Of a stretch of DNA of 64,000 nucleotides, positions 60,078 to 64,000 are shown piece after piece. The notes below the pieces were generated by a model, which worked only from the letters and a program-made list of their open reading frames with translations, made no database searches and was not told the DNA's origin. The stretch's first letter is position 1, and each line of letters opens with the position of its first letter. Position numbers and translations under genes: made by a program. Source of the stretch: Brevibacillus choshinensis (lineage in GTDB: Bacteria > Bacillota > Bacilli > Brevibacillales > Brevibacillaceae); contig NZ_CP069127.1 in the NCBI RefSeq assembly GCF_016811915.1, positions 1,270,001 to 1,334,000 on the forward strand, given 5' to 3'.

Positions 60078-61373
60078 GTGCGTACGTGGATAGATAAAAT
60101 TTTTCACCTGCGCGCTTGCGACACGACGATCAGACGGGAACTTTTGGCTGGCTTTATCAGCTTTGTCACCATTGTCTACATTGTTGCCGTAAACGCTTCA
60201 ATCTTGCAGGACGCGGGCATTCCGATGGAGGCAGGCATCCTCGCGACGGTGCTGACGGCTTTCGTCGGAGCACTGCTGATGGCTTTCTGGGCGAATGCTC
60301 CGATCATCCTCGTTCCGGGGATGGGGATCAACGCGCTCTTTACGTATACGCTGTGCCACACGATGGGGCTTTCTTGGCAGGAGGCACTGGCTGCGGTTTT
60401 TGTTTCAGGGCTCATCTTTGCGGTGATCGCCTTTACTCGGGCTGCGACCATCCTGTCCAATGCCATTCCGACTTCGCTGAAAGAAGCCATCACCGTGGGG
60501 ATTGGGCTTTTCCTTACGTTTATCGGCTTGCAAAAAGGCGGACTGATCGTCACGAATCCATCCACATTTGTGGCTTTGGGTGAGCTGTCCAGTCCGCACG
60601 TCATCGTCACGCTGGCGACATTGATCATTACCCTGATCTTGTTTGTCCGCAATGTTCCAGGCAACTTCCTCATCGGGATCGCTGCAGGTACGGGGCTAGG
60701 CTTTTTGCTCGGGATCGTCACGCCTGGCAGCGGCGGCGGATTTTCATTTGCAGAGTACGGGCATGTGTTTGCCGGGTTCTCGTTTGGAGGAATCTGGACG
60801 CTGCCTTTCTGGATGGCGACTTTTTCACTCGCCATGGTCATTGTCTTTGAAAACATCGGCTTGATTCACGGGCATACGGCAATGGCGGGACAACCGCAGA
60901 AATTCCGTCGCTCGCTGCAAGCCAATGCACTGTCTGCCGCTCTGTCCGGCATGCTGGGTACCAGCCCGACGGTTTCGACAGTGGAGAGTGCAGCGGGAAT
61001 TGCTGCAGGAGGGAAAACCGGGCTGACTTCCCTCGTGACCGGAACACTGCTGCTTGGCTCGTTGGGTCTGATTCCTTTCGTCAAAATGATTCCGGATGGG
61101 GCAATCGCTCCGGTGCTGATCATTATCGGCGCGCTGATGCTGCAAAACGTGCAGAACATCAATCTGAAAGACTTCTCAGAGGGCTTCCCGGCCTTTCTGA
61201 TCATCGCGATTATCCCGTTAGCCTACAGCATCGTGGACGGTATCGCGTTTGGCTTTGTCGCCTACCCGCTGCTCAAGCTGGTGCTGGGCAAAAGAAGAGA
61301 AGTGCCTGCGCTTTTGTATGTGATTGCCGGATTGTTTTTATTGAATCTGGTCCTGCCAGTGATTGCTGCGTAA
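60078..61373 (+). CDS. NCS2 purine permease (PbuG/PbuO/AzgA-like)
   Basis: A 431-residue transporter with 12-14 segments. TIRRELLAGFISFVTIVYIVAVNASILQDAG and NAPIILVPGMGINALFTYTLCHTMGLSWQEALAAVFVSG hold the AzgA/PbuG signature, and GTSPTVSTVESAAGIAAGGKTGLTSL is the substrate-site Glu region. This branch transports guanine, hypoxanthine or adenine by proton symport. GTG start at 60078 with GAAGGG 8 bp upstream. The divergent LysR protein is the likely regulator. Confidence 0.93.
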   Translation: MRTWIDKIFHLRACDTTIRRELLAGFISFVTIVYIVAVNASILQDAGIPMEAGILATVLTAFVGALLMAFWANAPIILVPGMGINALFTYTLCHTMGLSWQEALAAVFVSGLIFAVIAFTRAATILSNAIPTSLKEAITVGIGLFLTFIGLQKGGLIVTNPSTFVALGELSSPHVIVTLATLIITLILFVRNVPGNFLIGIAAGTGLGFLLGIVTPGSGGGFSFAEYGHVFAGFSFGGIWTLPFWMATFSLAMVIVFENIGLIHGHTAMAGQPQKFRRSLQANALSAALSGMLGTSPTVSTVESAAGIAAGGKTGLTSLVTGTLLLGSLGLIPFVKMIPDGAIAPVLIIIGALMLQNVQNINLKDFSEGFPAFLIIAIIPLAYSIVDGIAFGFVAYPLLKLVLGKRREVPALLYVIAGLFLLNLVLPVIAA

Positions 61374-61384
61374 GTGTGGATGAA

Positions 61385-61417
61385 AAAATACCCTGACCAT
61401 TGTGGTTGGGGTATTTT
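61385..61417 (+). terminator. Terminator after NCS2 permease
   Basis: AAAATACCC (61385-61393) pairs with GGGTATTTT (61409-61417). Confidence 0.78.
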
Positions 61418-61487
61418 GTATTTCATGATAAAATGAACAGGTGGAAGAATATGGATGATTTTGAATCGGAAAGCAGGAGGGATCCAG

Positions 61488-61589
61488 ATGTCTACCGTTG
61501 GAGTTCCAGGAATGCTGTTTATTGCGATCCTGTTTTTAATTGCCATCGTCATAGCCGTAGTGGTTCAGTCCCTGTCGAGAAAGCGGTAG
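61488..61589 (+). CDS. 33-residue single-segment membrane peptide
   Basis: MSTVGVPGMLFIAILFLIAI, then VIAVVVQSLSRKR: one hydrophobic segment followed by a basic tail. AGGAGGGATCCAG lies at the correct distance before the ATG. It has codons like its neighbours, and the strong ribosome site makes chance unlikely. The GVPG motif at the start resembles the N-terminus of TatA-like proteins but the helix is longer. Function unknown. Confidence 0.6.
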   Translation: MSTVGVPGMLFIAILFLIAIVIAVVVQSLSRKR

Positions 61590-61643
61590 ATGAGCTCTTG
61601 CAATCACCCGCTTTAGATTATGTCCCATGAGAGGAGTCTCCCC

Positions 61644-62045
61644 ATGAACATCTACGAATTGACCGTTCAAATCCGAGTCACCGATATGGAAAAAGGTCAA
61701 GCCTGGTACCAGTCCTTGTTGAAAAGAGAGCCTGACTTCGTGCCGCATGAGGGCTTTGCCGAATGGGAGCTGATCCCGCGGAGCTGGCTGCAAGTAGCGG
61801 AAGGAGAGCCAGCTAAAGGCTGCGGGCCGCTGCGACTCGGTGTTGAGAATCTGGAGGCGGAGCGGGAACGACTGATGAATGAGCTTCACGTCTAATGGTT
61901 TGATATCCATCAGCGGGAAGAGGTACCAGTCAAATGGGCGACCTTTGAAGACCCGTGGGGCAATCGCATCGGCTTTTTTGAGTATTTGGATGAAGGCGAA
62001 AAGGCTGAGAAAGTGGCTCTCAGCTTGCAAGTAGAAGATAGATAG
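61644..62045 (+). pseudogene. VOC family protein interrupted by an in-frame stop
   Basis: The reading frame MNIYELTVQIRVTDMEKGQAWYQSLLKREPDFVPHE stops at a TAA (61893-61895) after 83 residues. The same frame continues WFDIHQREEVPVKWATFEDP, WGNRIGFFEYLD, the typical VOC C-terminal module, and ends at TAG 62043. So one nonsense change splits an otherwise intact 133-residue gene. GAGGAG precedes the ATG. It could be a sequencing error, recent inactivation, or two half-proteins. Confidence 0.8.
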
Positions 62046-62257
62046 TTGGGAAAAGGGAAGTTATCCGGTGGGGGATATTACCTGGGAATTTCCCCCGCCT
62101 GAAAAATATGGGAGTGGTTGAATCTCCTTCAGGCAGGCCGAGTATGCAAAAACAACCGTGCGTCGTTCTATTCTATTTCTCGCTTACAAAAAATGTAGTC
62201 ATGCTCCATCGTTCAGGTAGGTGAATATCCTGTCAAAAAGGAAAAAGGAGCTTGGCG

Positions 62258-62749
62258 ATGAACGGTTATTGGTTTGGACCTTACGCATATGCTTCATACG
62301 AACCCTATACGCAGCAAGGCATGTACGGTCAGCATGAAGAAGGTATGCAAACGGTCCTCCGATTGATTCAGGAGGCTATCGCAGACGAGCGGCATGACGA
62401 ACTGTTTTACGACTATCTGCTGAGCGTGGCTCCGACGGAACAGGAAAAGGATGTCATTACTGGCATTCGCAATGACGAACGAAAGCACCGCAGCTTATTC
62501 CGCCAAATGTACACGCAGCTTACCGGCCAGCGTCCTCCGTTGACTGATGAGGGGGAAGCCTTTCAAAAGCCGGCCAGCTACCTGGACGGCATCGAAAAAG
62601 CGTTGATGGGGGAGCTTAAGGCTTTCGAAAAATACCGCGTCATTTACAAGTACATTCCGGCACGGTACCGCGATACTGTTTTCGAGATCATGACAGATGA
62701 GATGAAGCATGCGAGCTATTACAACTGGCTGTACGCGAAAAATAAGTGA
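62258..62749 (+). CDS. Ferritin-like/rubrerythrin-type protein (YhjR-like)
   Basis: A 163-residue protein. A Tyr/Gly-rich N-terminus (MNGYWFGPYAYASYEPYTQQG) precedes a four-helix ferritin-like domain with IADERHDELFYDYLLSVAP, RNDERKHRSLFRQMYTQLTG, ALMGELKAFEKYRVIYKYIP and MTDEMKHASYYNWLY; the repeated ExxH and DExKH motifs supply the di-iron ligands. Similar small proteins occur in Bacillus as spore-associated YhjR. ATG 62258 has AAGGAG 7 bp upstream. Confidence 0.87.
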   Translation: MNGYWFGPYAYASYEPYTQQGMYGQHEEGMQTVLRLIQEAIADERHDELFYDYLLSVAPTEQEKDVITGIRNDERKHRSLFRQMYTQLTGQRPPLTDEGEAFQKPASYLDGIEKALMGELKAFEKYRVIYKYIPARYRDTVFEIMTDEMKHASYYNWLYAKNK

Positions 62750-62760
62750 TGGCTGCTGAT

Positions 62761-62798
62761 AAAGCACGTAACGGTTCACGTCGTTGCGGGCTTTTTGG
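62761..62798 (+). terminator. Terminator after ferritin-like gene
   Basis: AAGCACGTAACG and CGTTGCGGGCTT pair with two mismatches, followed by TTTTT. Confidence 0.65.
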
Positions 62799-62870
62799 CT
62801 TTATGGGTGAAAGACAAGGATTGCCAAGGCATATGAAAAAAAGTACAATGTGGAAATGCCCAAAAAAGGG

Positions 62871-62909
62871 CCGCGGTTCGTAAACTCCCGCGTTATCAAA
62901 ACTAGGAGG
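62871..62909 (+). ncRNA. preQ1-I riboswitch overlapping the ribosome site
   Basis: Stem P1 is CGCGG (62872-62876) paired with CCGCG (62888-62892) around an 11-base loop TTCGTAAACTC. A-rich tail ATCAAAACTA (62895-62904) then leads into AGGAGG. This matches the small preQ1-I class in loop size, tail and spacing. The tail abuts the ribosome site of the queuosine-precursor transporter, so ligand binding should block translation. Typical regulation for this family. Confidence 0.85.
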
Positions 62910-62918
62910 CAATGATTG

Positions 62919-63599
62919 ATGTTTAATGTGATGTTGGGAGTGGGATTTGCCCTGGTCAACTTCGGGCTGTTTCTGCTCTGCTACCGCCTGTTCGGGAGGA
63001 TGGGTTTGTACGCGTGGCTTGGCATGGCCACGGTGCTGGCCAATATTCAAGTGGTCAAAACAATCGAGATGTTCGGATTGGTCATGACGCTCGGCAATAC
63101 GATTTATGCGTCCATCTATCTGACGAGTGATCTGCTGAATGAAAAATATGGGGAGAAGGCAGCCAAAAAAGCAGTCTGGTTCGGATTTTTCACCTTGATC
63201 GCCACGACGATTATCATGCAGCTGGTCCTGTTGTTTGAACCGCAGGAATCAGACATTTCCCAAGGGGCGTTGGAGACGCTCTTCGGTCTGATGCCACGGC
63301 TCGCACTGGGCAGCTTGTGCGCGTATTTGCTCAGTCAGTTTGTCGACGTGAAAATCTACACGTGGCTGAAGAAGAAGTGCCCAGGCAAAAACCAGCTGTG
63401 GATCCGAAACAACGGCAGCACCTTGTTCAGTCAGCTGCTGGATTCCATTACGTTTTGCTCGATTGCGTTTTTGGGTGTGTATCCGATGGAGGTCTGGTGG
63501 GAAATTCTGCTGACCACGTATTTGATCAAATTCATTGTTTCCGCCGCATCGACGCCTGTTTTGTATATAGCAAGAAGCATGAAGGTGCCAGAGGAGTAA
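62919..63599 (+). CDS. Queuosine precursor transporter (YhhQ/QueT-like)
   Basis: A 226-residue membrane protein with six segments. ATVLANIQVVKTIEMFGLVMTLGNTIYASIYLTSDLLNEKYGEKAAKKAVWFGF and QFVDVKIYTWLKKKCPGKNQLWIRNNGSTLFSQLLDSITFCSIAFLG are the hallmarks of the YhhQ family, which takes up preQ0 or preQ1 for queuosine tRNA modification. ATG 62919 follows AGGAGG at 9 bp. The preQ1-I riboswitch directly upstream supports the assignment. Confidence 0.94.
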   Translation: MFNVMLGVGFALVNFGLFLLCYRLFGRMGLYAWLGMATVLANIQVVKTIEMFGLVMTLGNTIYASIYLTSDLLNEKYGEKAAKKAVWFGFFTLIATTIIMQLVLLFEPQESDISQGALETLFGLMPRLALGSLCAYLLSQFVDVKIYTWLKKKCPGKNQLWIRNNGSTLFSQLLDSITFCSIAFLGVYPMEVWWEILLTTYLIKFIVSAASTPVLYIARSMKVPEE

Positions 63600-63620
63600 G
63601 TCGGTTCCCTTTCCCTTCTA

Positions 63621-63668
63621 AAAAAAGAGACATGCTGTGTCTATGAAATGGACGAGCATGTCTTTTTT
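63621..63668. terminator. Terminator after queuosine transporter
   Basis: GACATGCT (63629-63636) and AGCATGTC (63655-63662) form a stem, with an A-run before and a T-run after. It may work on both strands. Confidence 0.75.
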
Positions 63669-63673
63669 CTGTT

Positions 63674-64000
63674 TTTGTTTACCTGGAATCGGGTGCAAAC
63701 TCTCGTCCATCCAACAGATAGAAGGCTTTCATGCTTGGAGCGTTCGTTGTGAAATGGCGCATCCCGCTGCGCGGAGAACAGAAAAAAGCTGCATGAGAAA
63801 GCCCCATCCGAAAAAGGGTGGCGGCTTTTTTATTTGGAACCAAAAAAGGTACCGAATCCGGGCAAAACGACGGTCTCGGAGACAAGGGAGTATTGAGTCA
63901 GGCAGATGCACTCGCGAATGTATCCTCTCTCATTCCATTAAAAAAGACGGAAAGGAGCCATGATGTCTCCATCCGTCTAATCTGTTTGCAGGCAACCGCT
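63674..64000. other. Intergenic region, no gene seen
   Basis: Only structures were found. A hairpin AAAGCC-CATCC/GGGTGG-CGGCTTTT lies at 63798-63831 (+). A minus-strand terminator lies at 63940-63978. No supported reading frame. Confidence 0.5.
63940..63978 (-). terminator. Minus-strand terminator of a gene beyond the window
   Basis: On the minus strand GACGGATGGAG and CTCCTTTCCGTC form a stem with bulge, followed by TTTTTTAA. The gene it ends lies to the right. Confidence 0.7.

Overview
ORGANISM (inference). The window looks like a chromosomal piece of an endospore-forming Bacillota, most like Brevibacillus or a close Paenibacillaceae relative. The signs are strong AGGAGG-type ribosome sites, a cotS/cotSA-like spore-coat pair, a YpuA-type DUF1002 protein, a ykoGHI-like two-component/PepSY block, CUT1 sugar permeases without their own ATPase, and sigma-54 control of amine use. 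I saw no rRNA, tRNA, CRISPR array or phage module.

LAYOUT. 1-2.0 kb: housekeeping genes (Dps end, pantothenate kinase, DUF523). 2.0-7.8 kb: a patchwork of acquired DNA. It holds a GC-rich divergent TetR/VOC pair around a perfect palindrome, then a 2,033-bp non-autonomous transposon-like element (3601-5633) carrying padR and a SEDS (FtsW/RodA-like) gene, then an AT-rich ArsR/MFS pair, then a cytochrome P450 relic. 7.9-13.3 kb: a VOC protein, a four-PAS histidine kinase and a three-gene operon resembling dimethylamine monooxygenase (dmmDAB). 13.3-19.4 kb: a ykoGHI-like regulator/kinase/PepSY group, a lipoprotein and a MerR/SDR pair. 19.5-31 kb: a fructosamine (frl)-type catabolic locus with three GntR regulators, two SIS deglycases, a PfkB kinase, an ABC importer, an FrlC-like epimerase, a HAD phosphatase and an MFS carrier. 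31-42.6 kb: an aldo/keto reductase, an orphan amino-acid binding protein, then a putrescine module: patA-aldehyde dehydrogenase on +, potABCD on -, each behind a sigma-54 promoter, plus a sigma-54 activator. 42.7-48.2 kb: DUF1002 protein and the cotS-like/cotSA pair, the first with a very large repeat tail. 48.3-64 kb: TetR/DoxX, an aminoglycoside phosphotransferase homologue, a PucR-type regulator facing an MFS/AbgB operon, MarR/threonine aldolase, RidA, LysR/purine permease, a 33-residue membrane peptide, a VOC gene broken by a stop, a ferritin-like protein, and a queuosine-precursor transporter behind a preQ1-I riboswitch.

HOW IT WORKS TOGETHER. Much of the window scavenges small nitrogenous compounds: glycated amines, putrescine, probably dimethylamine, aminobenzoyl-glutamate-like amides and purines. 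Each module has its own regulator and visible operator or promoter. The least expected structure is the 3601-5633 element: 28-bp TGTTC-type inverted ends, a 5-bp GCCAT target duplication, four 20-bp repeats inside one end, and no transposase.
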